A stretch of 64,000 nucleotides of DNA from an uncultured Aeriscardovia sp. (lineage in GTDB: Bacteria > Actinomycetota > Actinomycetes > Actinomycetales > Bifidobacteriaceae): positions 248,001 through 312,000 of the forward strand of contig CAIFER010000001.1 of the NCBI GenBank assembly GCA_903789525.1. Reading direction: 5' to 3'. Position 1 is the stretch's first letter, and the number at the start of each line of letters is the position of its first letter. The position numbers were made by a program, and so were the translations under genes. The notes beneath the pieces are model-generated. The model was given only the letters and a program-made list of their open reading frames with translations. It was not told where the DNA came from and ran no database searches. Of the stretch, positions 18,910 to 27,791 are shown in pieces.

Positions 18910-19824
18910 TCACTTCTTCTGGCGTTGTTGCTTGCTCTGAATTCCCACGTAATCAGGAATCTCAGATGGATAGTTTGGCCATGCGCCGTTCTGCGTGCAC
19001 ACATATGCGGCCGTGTTGACAGCGCGACGATGTGCTTCCTTGAGTGGCAGGCCGCTCAAGAGTCCCATTGCAAATACGCCAGAGAACGAATCCCCAGCGC
19101 CGACTGTATCGACCACTGGAATGTGTGGCGTAGGGAGACGCGACGATTCCTTCTTGCTGACGATCAGCGAATGATCTGCTCCAGCTGTCAAAATGACGTC
19201 GTCAAGGCCATACGTCTGCAGGAACCAACGGCATGCAGCTTCTTCGCCGGCCGGAAGTGGGAACATTGTGCGCAGGAGCTTGAGCTCATCGTCATTGATC
19301 TTGAAGATCGTGGATTCCTTGAGCAGATCTTCAATCAGTTCCTTGCTGTAGAAGTGCTCACGGATGTTGATGTCGAAGTACTTGATGGCACCCGGCTTGA
19401 CAAGCGACAGCAGCTTGAGAATGGTTGCACGAGACTCAGGGGAGCGTAGGGCGAGAGTGCCGAAGCACACGCAATCGGCGATCTGCACGAGATCAGACAG
19501 ATCATGGTTAAAACGAATGTGATCCCATGCCACATTCTCGGAAATGGTCCACGTTGGAACGCCGTTCTTGTCGAACGATGCGTGCGTCGTGCCTGTCGGA
19601 TAGCTGTTATGCTGCAAAATTGCACTGATGTGGTGGCTATGAACTTCGCCGGCCAGCTCATCACCGAGCTGATCATTGCCGACGGAGCTAATCGCATATC
19701 CATCTCCGCCATTCATTGTGGCGTGATAGACAAAGTTCGTTGGTGCACCGCCGGCACGACGACCGGACGGGAGCATATCCCACAGAAGTTCTCCAATGCT
19801 CAGGACGATCGGCTTTTCCTTCAT
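18910..19824 (-). CDS. PfkB-family carbohydrate kinase, probable fructokinase
   Basis: This 304-residue ribokinase-fold sugar kinase starts IVLSIGELLWDMLPSG and GGAPTNFVYH, which binds the sugar, and ends with DTVGAGDSFSGVF, where Asp245 is the expected catalytic base. The overall pattern (GELLWD, GGAPTNFA-like) is that of bacterial fructokinases (EC 2.7.1.4). It would feed fructose-6-phosphate into the bifid shunt. It is divergent from xylA, with 284 nt between the start codons. The C-terminal tail is basic and Gln-rich. Substrate assignment is from family resemblance only. Confidence 0.85.
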   Translation of the reverse strand: MKEKPIVLSIGELLWDMLPSGRRAGGAPTNFVYHATMNGGDGYAISSVGNDQLGDELAGEVHSHHISAILQHNSYPTGTTHASFDKNGVPTWTISENVAWDHIRFNHDLSDLVQIADCVCFGTLALRSPESRATILKLLSLVKPGAIKYFDINIREHFYSKELIEDLLKESTIFKINDDELKLLRTMFPLPAGEEAACRWFLQTYGLDDVILTAGADHSLIVSKKESSRLPTPHIPVVDTVGAGDSFSGVFAMGLLSGLPLKEAHRRAVNTAAYVCTQNGAWPNYPSEIPDYVGIQSKQQRQKK

Positions 19825-19965
19825 TACTTCTGCCTGACCTTTCCGATCCAGATAGCTCGTCGACTCCCACCATTGAAGAAGCGACGAACGCTCTCATACT
19901 CGTATTTCTTCCATTATCGCTCAAAGGCGGTCTCTCCGCAAAAAATCGTCAACTTTTGACGTTGC

Positions 19966-20011
19966 TATTTAATTCAATGAATTGACAAAATGAATCTTTT
20001 GCATCAGGATA
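19966..20011 (+). promoter_or_regulatory. Candidate xylA promoter with overlapping palindrome
   Basis: A consensus -35 (TTGACA, 19982-19987) is followed 18 nt later by a weak -10-like AGGATA (20006-20011). A 6-1-6 palindrome AATTCAATGAATT (19971-19983) touches the -35. It is preceded by TATTTAA (19966-19972), a sequence also found in the palindrome upstream of xylB. This looks like an operator site for the ROK regulator encoded at 42,164; the link is inference. Confidence 0.5.
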
Positions 20012-20108
20012 GAAGTGTCCTGATATGGAGCTCCGGTAATTCGGGGTTCCACGCAAAGAAAGAGCGCAGGCATCACAAGCACTGCACAAAGAAGTGGAGG
20101 AGCCGTTT

Positions 20109-21461
20109 ATGGCAAATCTGTGGGGAATTGATAAGATCCCATTCGTCGGAAATGAGAAGGGACCGAAGGAAGGTCTCGCATTCCATTATTACGAGCCAGA
20201 TCGCGTGGTTGCTGGCAAGAAGATGAAGGATTGGCTGCGTTTCGCAGTTGCTTATTGGCATTCCTTCTGCAATCGCTTGGATGATAATTTCGGTGATGGC
20301 GTTGCTCAGCGTCCGTATGACGGCAAGCATTATGCCAATCCAGAGGATGCAGCGCTGGCGAAGGTCGATTATGCGTTCGACTTCATGAGCAAGCTCGGCG
20401 CAGAGTACTTCTGCTTCCATGATCGCAACGTTGCTCCACAAGGTGACACGTTGCGTGAGACCGATAAGAACCTCGATAAAGTGATCGACAAGATCGAAGA
20501 GGACATGAAGGCCACCGGCATCAAGCTGCTGTGGAACACATGCGATACGTTCACGGATGGCCGTTTCGTTCGCGGTGCTTCGACCTCTCCATCGATCGAC
20601 ATCTTCGAGTATGTGGCTGGTCAGCAGCGCAAGTCTCTCGAGATCGCAAAGCGCCTCGGCGCAGAGAATTACGTCTTCTGGGGCGGCCGTGAAGGCTGGG
20701 AGTCCATTTGGAACACAGACGTCAAGCGTGAGCAAGATCACATGGCCGAGTGGTTCCGCATGTGCCACGAGTATGCCAAGGAGATCGGCTTCACCGGCCA
20801 GTTCCTGATCGAGCCAAAGCCACAGGAACCAACAACTCATCAGTATGACTGGGATGTTGCCACGGCTCTGAACTTCATTCAGCGTTACGGCCTCGACTTC
20901 TTCCGCATCAACATTGAGGGCAACCACGCTAACCTCGCTCATCATTCTTATGGTGAGGAAGTCCGCACAGCTGTCGATGCTGGCAAGCTCGGCTCTCTGG
21001 ATGCCAACCAGGGCAATAAGTTCGTCGGCTGGGATATGGATGAGTTCCCAGTTGATCTGTATGACACCACTCAGGTGATGTGGGAGGTCATGCGTGCAGG
21101 TTCTATCGGCCCTCACGGTGGTCTGAACTTCGATGCAAAGCCACGTCGCACAAGCTTCACTGCAGAAGATCTGTTCCGTGCTCATATCGCAGGTATGGAT
21201 TCCTATGCAGCTGGCTTGCTTGTCGCAGCCAAGATGCATGAGGATCACTTCATTGAGGATCTGTGGAAGGATCGTTATCAGAGCTGGGATTCTGAGCTCG
21301 GAAAGTCCATCGAATCTCATCATGAGACCCTGCAGTCTCTCGAGAAGCGTGTTCTCGATGAGCCAGAGAGTGAGCTCATGGCTTCGAACAAGTCCGATCA
21401 CCTTGAGTCTGTGATGGCGACTATCAACAATTACATCGCTGATACGCTCAAGCAGAACTAA
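20109..21461 (+). CDS. xylA: Xylose isomerase
   Basis: XylA interconverts D-xylose and D-xylulose. The 450-residue protein carries [42 protein letters not shown] and [10 protein letters not shown], covering the metal-binding residues. The ATG at 20109 (MANLWGIDK) sits behind GGAGGAGCCGTTT; an in-frame GTG at 20094 lies in that ribosome site and is rejected. One oddity is that the catalytic-site motif reads F-H104-D-R-N107-VAP, where family members normally have Asp in place of Asn107 as partner of the catalytic His. Codon use looks strongly optimised, suggesting high expression. Confidence 0.96.
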   Translation: MANLWGIDKIPFVGNEKGPKEGLAFHYYEPDRVVAGKKMKDWLRFAVAYWHSFCNRLDDNFGDGVAQRPYDGKHYANPEDAALAKVDYAFDFMSKLGAEYFCFHDRNVAPQGDTLRETDKNLDKVIDKIEEDMKATGIKLLWNTCDTFTDGRFVRGASTSPSIDIFEYVAGQQRKSLEIAKRLGAENYVFWGGREGWESIWNTDVKREQDHMAEWFRMCHEYAKEIGFTGQFLIEPKPQEPTTHQYDWDVATALNFIQRYGLDFFRINIEGNHANLAHHSYGEEVRTAVDAGKLGSLDANQGNKFVGWDMDEFPVDLYDTTQVMWEVMRAGSIGPHGGLNFDAKPRRTSFTAEDLFRAHIAGMDSYAAGLLVAAKMHEDHFIEDLWKDRYQSWDSELGKSIESHHETLQSLEKRVLDEPESELMASNKSDHLESVMATINNYIADTLKQN

Positions 21462-21544
21462 TAAAACTGATAAAACTAATAAAACTGATAAAACTGAGCG
21501 TGATCCTGCTGGATCATAATCTGGATCACACTCTGGATCACAAG
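21462..21544 (+). repeat. Two short tandem repeats after xylA
   Basis: Immediately after the xylA stop are four 9-nt units TAAAACTGA/TAAAACTAA (21462-21497), then three 12-nt units CTGGATCAyAmk (21509-21544). Both lie before the terminator. They look like slippage products, and they make a misleading upstream extension of the cas3 frame. Confidence 0.7.
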
Positions 21545-21545
21545 A

Positions 21546-21578
21546 AGGGGACGACCTCGGAAGGGGCCGTCCCTTTTT
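21546..21578 (+). terminator. Rho-independent terminator of xylA
   Basis: GGGACGACC and GGGCCGTCCC pair through a GC-rich stem with one mismatch, followed by TTTTT at 21574-21578. It separates xylA from the cas3 gene and makes any cas3 start upstream of it unlikely. Confidence 0.85.
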
Positions 21579-21649
21579 GCATGGGGAGTGCCCTGGTTCT
21601 GTGTGAGTCTGTAGAGCTGGGGAGCGATGGATGGCTGTACAATCAGATC

Positions 21650-24600
21650 ATGAACAGCATTCACAACGATCAGCATGCTCATGATGCGGGTCTTCACACC
21701 AGTGATTCTCCTATCCCTCTTTCCGCAATGGCGCAGAGTTTATGGGGTAAATCAGACCGAGGAGAGAATCAGCTGTGGCTGCCTCTTTTCGTTCATATGT
21801 TTGATGCAGCACATATGGCGGCTCATTTATGGGATGAGTGGGTTCCAGTCGGTACTCGTGCAGTCATTGCACGTGAGTTCGGGAATGCCGACGACCCAGT
21901 TTGCCAGAAAAAAGCGCGTAGTCTTCTCGTTTTTCTTGCCGGAGTTCATGATATTGGCAAAGCAACGCCGTGTTTCCAGTCGCAGTCATGGTTTGTTCCG
22001 GGAAGTAATGACGGAGAAGAAGATGAGGGATCGAGTCCAAGATCCGGCTCAATGCATTCGCTGATCGATAAGCCTCAGAGTGCGGGATTCCATTTTGATG
22101 AGTGGAATTCTCACAGAATAAAAGATCAAAGTGATCACGGTGTCTCACATCCGCTTGCTGGAGAGATCATTCTCGGTTCCTACTTGCAGTATCGCATCGA
22201 ACAAAAATGGAAGAGCAATCACGATGGAGATTTCCACCTCATCATGAATTCGCTCGGTTGCATTCTCGGTGGTCATCACGGGCGCCAACCAAGCAATGAC
22301 GCCTTGGATATCGCTCGGCTGAAGTGGCAGGCGATCGCATGGTTTAACCGAACTGTCAGACAAACGGATTCGAATCGTTCAGAAACAACCAGATTCGATG
22401 CTGAGGAAGCACAGTATTGTCGTACGTGGCAATCGGCTCGAAAAGAACTGCTCGATTTCGTCTGGGACTTCTCTGACATGGATTCGGTTCATCTCGAAGA
22501 CGTCGATCATTTCAGCGTTCAGACCGAAACCCTTCTGACTGGCATTGTTATTATGGCAGATTGGCTTGCAAGCGACCAAGACCGCTGCCCGCTCATCACT
22601 AATGATGCTCAGGCGCGCGAAGAATTTGTCAATGAAGACGGATCATGGCACACAGGCGAATCTCTGACAAGTTTGAATGCACTTGAAAAGCGCGATACGA
22701 GAGCGTGGAACGCATTTGATCTCGAGCCGTCGTGGGTAGAGAAAAGTGGTCAGATTCCGTCTGACGACAGCACTCTTTTCCGCACTCGATTTAACCTTCC
22801 CAATGGAGCAAGTCCTCGACCTGTTCAGAGAGTCGCGATGGATATTGCTCGAAAAGTCTCGAGTCCTGGATTGCTTATTATTGAGGCCCCAATGGGAGAA
22901 GGGAAAACAGAAGCCGCTCTGTCTGCTGCAGAGATTTTTGCTCACCGAACGGGACGAGGCGGAGTTTGCTTTGCGCTGCCGACGATGGCGACAACAGACG
23001 CGATGTTTGGACGTGTCGACAGGTGGCTTGATCGCCTTCCACAGGATCAGGATACGGGCAAGGATGAAAAGTCGGTGTACTTGGGCCACAGTAAGGCTCA
23101 TCTCAACACTGAGTATCAGTCGATTATCACGCGGTCACAAGATGAAAAACGTCATCGGTTCGCATCGATCAACCAGGATGAGGCTGATTCGACACGGCAA
23201 ACTGACGGCCGAGACACGGGCGAAGGTGCTGTTGCTTCAGATTGGTTCTCTGGGCGCAAAACAGGCGTCTTGTCAAACTTCGTCATCTGTACTGTCGATC
23301 AGGTACTCATGCTAGCGCTGAGAATGAAGCATGTTGTTCTCAGACAACTGGCGCTCGCGAATAAGGTCGTCATCATCGACGAGTGCCACGCGTACGACGA
23401 CTATATGCGTGTCTACCTTGATCGGGCTTTGGAATGGCTGGCAGGAATGGGATGCCCTGTTATTCTTCTATCAGCGACGCTTCCGGCATCGATGAGGAAG
23501 GAATACGTTCAGTCCTATCAAGACGGAATTTGGGCTGATACGAAGATTGGTGTTACTCATTCAGCTGCAGAAAATGGGACAGCTGATCTGTCTCTTCTCT
23601 TTGCCCCGGTAGCTGCTATTACAAATAGCTATGTTTCGAGATCTGCGGAGAAATCACAGGATAATGAAACTTCGACAGATGACGAGGTCCTTGAGAATGC
23701 ATATCCGCTCCTGACGTATACGGACGGATCACATGCGTGCCATCACCAGGTGGTTGAATCGTCTGCCAATCGCTCTGTTACTGTTCATCTTCAGCTGATC
23801 GATGACAGTGACAGTGAACTTGTTGATGTTCTCCGCTCACTTGTAGGGACTGGAGAGCACCCGACTGGTGGATGTGTTGGCGTTATCTGCGATACAGTTT
23901 CGCGGGCTCAGCATGCGGCTGAAGTTCTCAGTGAGGTGTACGGCGACAATCAGGTCATTCTAGCTCACTCTCGATTCGTCGATCGAGACAGGATGGACAA
24001 TGAAAATCGACTGAGGACAATATTGGGTCCGCAGGCAACCCGTGGAAATGGGAAGAGACCGTTCCTCAAGGTTATTGTCGGCACTCAGGTGCTTGAGCAG
24101 TCACTCGATATTGATTTTGATGCGATGATCTGCGATATTGCCCCTGTTGATCTGCTCATTCAGCGTCTCGGCCGTCTTCATCGCCACCATCGCGGAGAAG
24201 GCGAGTGCGATCGGCCTGACGGTGTGCGAGTTCCACGATGTTTCATCCGCGGAATCGACCAGTGGAATCAGAGTGAGCCGCGCTTTGCAAACGGCATTTC
24301 GTGGAAAGATGCGAATGCTCGAGGTGTATACCCCCAGGCGGGCCTCGAGGAATCCCTCGGAGTTCTCGGTCTGACGCACGAAGATGCATCCGCGGCGCTT
24401 TCTTTGCCGAAGGATATTGCTCACCTTGTTCGTACAGCATACGACAGCAACAAACAATCGAGTCTGATCCCATCTTCATGGTCCAGATACGATGACGCTC
24501 GTCAGGCACGCTCTGATCATGCGGAGAAGGAACGATTCGATGCAAAGGATTTTCTTGTCTCTTCACTAAAACATCTCGTCAGAAATGATCAGTCTCTTCT

Positions 24601-25075
24601 GGTCGCAGGTGATGATAGGCCTCAGCTCGTTGGAGCGGAGAATGATAAGGCACGCTGTGCAGTTCGTGATATTACTGATTCTGTTTCAGTGATTCTGATG
24701 AGGCGGATTGATGAGAATACAGCTGCATTTTTGCCGTGGATCGGTGACGAAAAGAATCACATCAAAAAAGGTGCGAAAGTTCCTTTCTCGCATGCACCAT
24801 CGAATAAGCAGGGTCTACTCATGGCGCAGTGTTCCGTGGCTCTTCCTCGATCGGTTTCGTGGGATATTGACGCCTTGATTCAAGAGCTAGAAGAGCAGTG
24901 TGGGAAGTATGTGCTCAACTGGCAGTCGTGCCCTTGGATCGCAGGGACTTTATTCGTTTTTCTTGATTCAGACGGCTGTGCTGAAATTGCCGGGAAGACG
25001 ATTCGCTACACGCGTCAGAAAGGGCTAGAAGTTTATATTCAGAGAGATAATGAAAGTGCTTCTGATTTGCGATGA
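21650..25075 (+). CDS. cas3: Cas3, type I-E helicase-nuclease
   Basis: Cas3 is recruited by target-bound Cascade and unwinds and degrades the DNA. The N-terminal HD nuclease shows HDIGKATP (about residue 100) and GHHGRQPS. The SF2 helicase has Walker A MGEGKTEAAL (Lys419), the DECH box IIDECHAYDD (Asp577), SATLPASM, EQSLDIDFD and QRLGRLHRH. At about 1140 residues it is longer than the 900-1000 typical. The start is uncertain: an ATG at 21650 is preferred, the ATG at 21581 and GTG at 21500 lie in or before the xylA terminator, and ATG 21728 is also possible. It is separated by about 200 nt from the Cascade operon, which has its own promoter. Confidence 0.95.
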   Translation: MNSIHNDQHAHDAGLHTSDSPIPLSAMAQSLWGKSDRGENQLWLPLFVHMFDAAHMAAHLWDEWVPVGTRAVIAREFGNADDPVCQKKARSLLVFLAGVHDIGKATPCFQSQSWFVPGSNDGEEDEGSSPRSGSMHSLIDKPQSAGFHFDEWNSHRIKDQSDHGVSHPLAGEIILGSYLQYRIEQKWKSNHDGDFHLIMNSLGCILGGHHGRQPSNDALDIARLKWQAIAWFNRTVRQTDSNRSETTRFDAEEAQYCRTWQSARKELLDFVWDFSDMDSVHLEDVDHFSVQTETLLTGIVIMADWLASDQDRCPLITNDAQAREEFVNEDGSWHTGESLTSLNALEKRDTRAWNAFDLEPSWVEKSGQIPSDDSTLFRTRFNLPNGASPRPVQRVAMDIARKVSSPGLLIIEAPMGEGKTEAALSAAEIFAHRTGRGGVCFALPTMATTDAMFGRVDRWLDRLPQDQDTGKDEKSVYLGHSKAHLNTEYQSIITRSQDEKRHRFASINQDEADSTRQTDGRDTGEGAVASDWFSGRKTGVLSNFVICTVDQVLMLALRMKHVVLRQLALANKVVIIDECHAYDDYMRVYLDRALEWLAGMGCPVILLSATLPASMRKEYVQSYQDGIWADTKIGVTHSAAENGTADLSLLFAPVAAITNSYVSRSAEKSQDNETSTDDEVLENAYPLLTYTDGSHACHHQVVESSANRSVTVHLQLIDDSDSELVDVLRSLVGTGEHPTGGCVGVICDTVSRAQHAAEVLSEVYGDNQVILAHSRFVDRDRMDNENRLRTILGPQATRGNGKRPFLKVIVGTQVLEQSLDIDFDAMICDIAPVDLLIQRLGRLHRHHRGEGECDRPDGVRVPRCFIRGIDQWNQSEPRFANGISWKDANARGVYPQAGLEESLGVLGLTHEDASAALSLPKDIAHLVRTAYDSNKQSSLIPSSWSRYDDARQARSDHAEKERFDAKDFLVSSLKHLVRNDQSLLVAGDDRPQLVGAENDKARCAVRDITDSVSVILMRRIDENTAAFLPWIGDEKNHIKKGAKVPFSHAPSNKQGLLMAQCSVALPRSVSWDIDALIQELEEQCGKYVLNWQSCPWIAGTLFVFLDSDGCAEIAGKTIRYTRQKGLEVYIQRDNESASDLR

Positions 25076-25112
25076 GTCAGAGGCTGATCCCGACGATAGT
25101 TGGGGTGATCCG

Positions 25113-25196
25113 AGTTATTTATTGATCGTCGCGTGCTCCTGTTTATTTCGGGATAAATAAATAACTATTGAAAATTGCTCGATCACGTGGTATCTT
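25113..25196 (+). promoter_or_regulatory. Promoter of the Cascade/cas1-cas2 operon with an adjacent inverted repeat
   Basis: TTGAAA (25168-25173) and TATCTT (25191-25196) are separated by exactly 17 nt, a good sigma-70-type promoter. Just upstream, AGTTATTTATT (25113-25123) and its perfect inverse AATAAATAACT (25156-25166) form an 11-bp inverted repeat with a 32-nt centre, ending one base before the -35. The promoter is likely to drive cas8e to cas2. The inverted repeat may be an operator; no regulator gene is adjacent. Confidence 0.65.
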
Positions 25197-25272
25197 TTCT
25201 TGTAGCAGGAAAATATCCTGCAAGTAATGAAAGAGATTCGATGATGAACCTTGGAAGAAAAGGGAGATGATC

Positions 25273-26997
25273 ATGACGCAGTGGTCTATCTGGTCTAATC
25301 CTTGGGTTCCGGTCCTCATGGTGGATGGCAGTAGGAAGGAGCTTCCTCTCAAAGAGGTCTTTGAGCAAGCAGCATCGATTCGGAATATTTCACCGGATCT
25401 GCCACAGGAAGAGTTTCCGATCCTTCGTTTGCTTTTGGCCATTATGTACCGTGCATATTGCCGGGCTGTGGGATCGAATCCATCAAACAAGAGATTGGAA
25501 AAAATCTGGTATCAGATTTGGGAAAATAAGTCTTTCCCGATGAATCTTCTTGACGCATATGCTCAGCACGTCGGTGACGGATGGAATTTGACCGGTTCCC
25601 GTCCTTTTTATCAGGTTGCAGACCTGCAGTATCCGAGTGGCGGCAAGAGTGAAGATCCTATTGCAGATTTCATTCCAGATTTTCCGAAGAAGCATGAGAA
25701 GTTCCTCTTCTCTATGCGCTCAGAAGGATCTGTTGATTCCATCTCCTACGCGCAAGCGGCCCGTCTCATCCTGTTTTTGCAGGCCTATGACATTTCCGGT
25801 ATTCATACTCCCGCTCGCGGCAGTAAAACTGCTAAAGCAGGGAAGGAGCATCCGCCAAAGGGGATGCTGGGCATGAGCTTGCTCGGCGCATTGGGTGGAG
25901 TGTTTAACCAGGGAAAGAATCTGTTCGAGACATTGATGCTCAATTGGGTTCTCTGCCATGGTGATCAGGTATTTCTGAAGGATCAGACTGATGATCTTGC
26001 TCCGTGGGATCCTGAGCGACCAGCGCCATCAACTCAGATGAACAGTCACCGCTATCCAAAAGGTCCGGTTGATCTGCTGACGTGGCAGTCTCGTCGTCTG
26101 CTTCTGATCACAACTGATGACGGTACTCGAATCAAAGGTTTGCGCCGCTGCTTCGGCGATATTGCTGATGTCACTCGTCTGAACGGCCTTGAAATGATGA
26201 CCGTGTGGCGTGAGAGCAAGACTCAGGAGAAACGCCAGAATAGGTCGGAAGTTTTTATGCCGGCTCAGCATGATCCAAACAAGTACGAATGGCAAGGACT
26301 TGCATCCCTTCTGGCTCATCATCGGAAATCACTCTCGAATGGAGACAACATAGCTGAGCCGAAGAAGGAAGGGAAAGTTTCGAAGCCCGGAATTATTAGT
26401 TGGGTGAGCTATTTGCAGAAAACATGGTATATCTCGTTGCCGGAAGTAATATCTGTCCGAGCTCAAGGGATTGTGTACGGTTCGCAAAGCGCGGTAATCG
26501 CTTCTGGAGTGGACGACGCTCTTGATCTCAGCACTGTTTTGCTGAAGTGGGACGATAGCCTGATCATACGGATCATCGATACCGTTTCGAAGTCAGAAGA
26601 TGCAGTGAGTACACTGACCGGATATGTACGCAATCTAGAAATCGCCGCAGGAAATCGGGATCCTGATATGCACAGAGATGCAGTGAGCTCCGAGGCATAT
26701 CACCGTCTTGACGCCATTTTCCGAGAACGTCTGAGGACGATTCCAAGTGATCCGTCTCAACTCGACAGTTTTCTTGCAGATTGGCGAGCAGCGGTGCATC
26801 GTTCGATTCTTACGCAGGCAGCAGAGTTTCAGCCTCGTATCGAAGCACCACTCTTCGGCGGTCGCGCAGATACAAAAGGAACGATGATGACTGCGACTCT
26901 TGCGAATTTCTATTTGCGTGCGAATCTGAACAAAACTCTGGGAACGCTTAATTCAACGGTTCCCGTGACAGTTTCACCAGTTTCGACGGGGAAGTGA
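25273..26997 (+). CDS. casA: Cas8e (Cse1/CasA), large subunit of type I-E Cascade
   Basis: Cas8e recognises the PAM and recruits Cas3. The 574-residue protein starts WSIWSNPWVPVLMVDGSRKELPLKEVFEQA, the usual Cse1 opening, and contains PFYQVADLQYP, a zinc-independent core and the C-terminal four-helix bundle region. The ATG at 25273 is chosen because AGGGAG lies at a proper distance, whereas the ATG at 25267 would touch it. It is the first gene of a tightly spaced operon; cse2 follows after 10 nt. It is recognised by order and by the N-terminus; the family is fast evolving. Confidence 0.92.
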   Translation: MTQWSIWSNPWVPVLMVDGSRKELPLKEVFEQAASIRNISPDLPQEEFPILRLLLAIMYRAYCRAVGSNPSNKRLEKIWYQIWENKSFPMNLLDAYAQHVGDGWNLTGSRPFYQVADLQYPSGGKSEDPIADFIPDFPKKHEKFLFSMRSEGSVDSISYAQAARLILFLQAYDISGIHTPARGSKTAKAGKEHPPKGMLGMSLLGALGGVFNQGKNLFETLMLNWVLCHGDQVFLKDQTDDLAPWDPERPAPSTQMNSHRYPKGPVDLLTWQSRRLLLITTDDGTRIKGLRRCFGDIADVTRLNGLEMMTVWRESKTQEKRQNRSEVFMPAQHDPNKYEWQGLASLLAHHRKSLSNGDNIAEPKKEGKVSKPGIISWVSYLQKTWYISLPEVISVRAQGIVYGSQSAVIASGVDDALDLSTVLLKWDDSLIIRIIDTVSKSEDAVSTLTGYVRNLEIAAGNRDPDMHRDAVSSEAYHRLDAIFRERLRTIPSDPSQLDSFLADWRAAVHRSILTQAAEFQPRIEAPLFGGRADTKGTMMTATLANFYLRANLNKTLGTLNSTVPVTVSPVSTGK

Positions 26998-27007
26998 GGT
27001 GTAAACA

Positions 27008-27700
27008 ATGGTGTATCAGCAATCAATCTATAGAGCTCAAGAGGAGGCGCTCTCTCGATATGTCAATGCGAGAGTGATGCGTCTGCAATCGAGCTATCTC
27101 ACAAAGGGAGCTGCAGTCGGGCAGTTGGCTCATTTGAGGCATCTAGCGCAGGGCAGTGGTTCTGAGTGGATGCTCGTCGGCAATGACCTTTTCGGACAAG
27201 TTGATACGGATGATCAGGAGTCTCACCAGTCTTCAGGCTCATCATGGGACAGCTCTCTCCTGAGAGAGCCATCTCAGCGCAATAAGGCTTTCAGTGCTGC
27301 AGTTGCAGCGATTGAGCTTTTTGCGCTACGCATTCAGTCCGAAACTTCTGAAGTCGCCGTGACTGATAGAACTTCCTTCGGGCGTGCATGCAGGAACATC
27401 GGCTTGGACGAGAAGCATCCGCAGAAACCAGAGGATATGAACGGCGTTATCGCTCGTCTGTATCGTTTGGAATCCGTGCAGGATCTTTCATCGTTTACAA
27501 TGCTGCTTCGTCAGCTACTGGTCATGATGAAAAAGAATCAGGCATGCAAGCTGGATTTTGGTCGGCTTGCAGTTGACATCTGGAAGTGGCAACGCGGAGG
27601 TCATTTGGCACAAGATGTCCTGTTTGCATGGGCTCGCGACTTCTACCAAAGTGGGTCGCACGATGCGAAGGAGCCATCTGCTCATCTGGTCACGAAGTAG
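27008..27700 (+). CDS. casB: Cse2 (CasB), small subunit of type I-E Cascade
   Basis: Cse2 forms the belly dimer of Cascade that contacts the non-target strand. The 230-residue protein is mainly helical and basic. The early AVGQLAHLRHLAQGSG is typical, as is the later DFGRLAVDIWKWQR near the C-terminus, shared by actinobacterial Cse2 proteins (family sense: LDYGRLYRDLLNW). A GTGAGGTG ribosome site sits at the cas8e stop. It is followed by a gap of about 90 nt before cas7e. Confidence 0.9.
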   Translation: MVYQQSIYRAQEEALSRYVNARVMRLQSSYLTKGAAVGQLAHLRHLAQGSGSEWMLVGNDLFGQVDTDDQESHQSSGSSWDSSLLREPSQRNKAFSAAVAAIELFALRIQSETSEVAVTDRTSFGRACRNIGLDEKHPQKPEDMNGVIARLYRLESVQDLSSFTMLLRQLLVMMKKNQACKLDFGRLAVDIWKWQRGGHLAQDVLFAWARDFYQSGSHDAKEPSAHLVTK

Positions 27701-27791
27701 CAAAACTCATTTTCAAAAAAGAAATAAAGTAACACAAACACTATGAACAAGCCCTATCTGCGAAGGAGTAGAAGGGTAAGAAGGGATTAAG

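Noticed and set aside
20073-21401. Long open frame of 442 codons antisense to xylA
   Set aside because: It mirrors the strong codon bias of xylA, has no ribosome site and no recognisable family; the same holds for frames antisense to murG (14,382-15,602) and gap (57,461-58,510).
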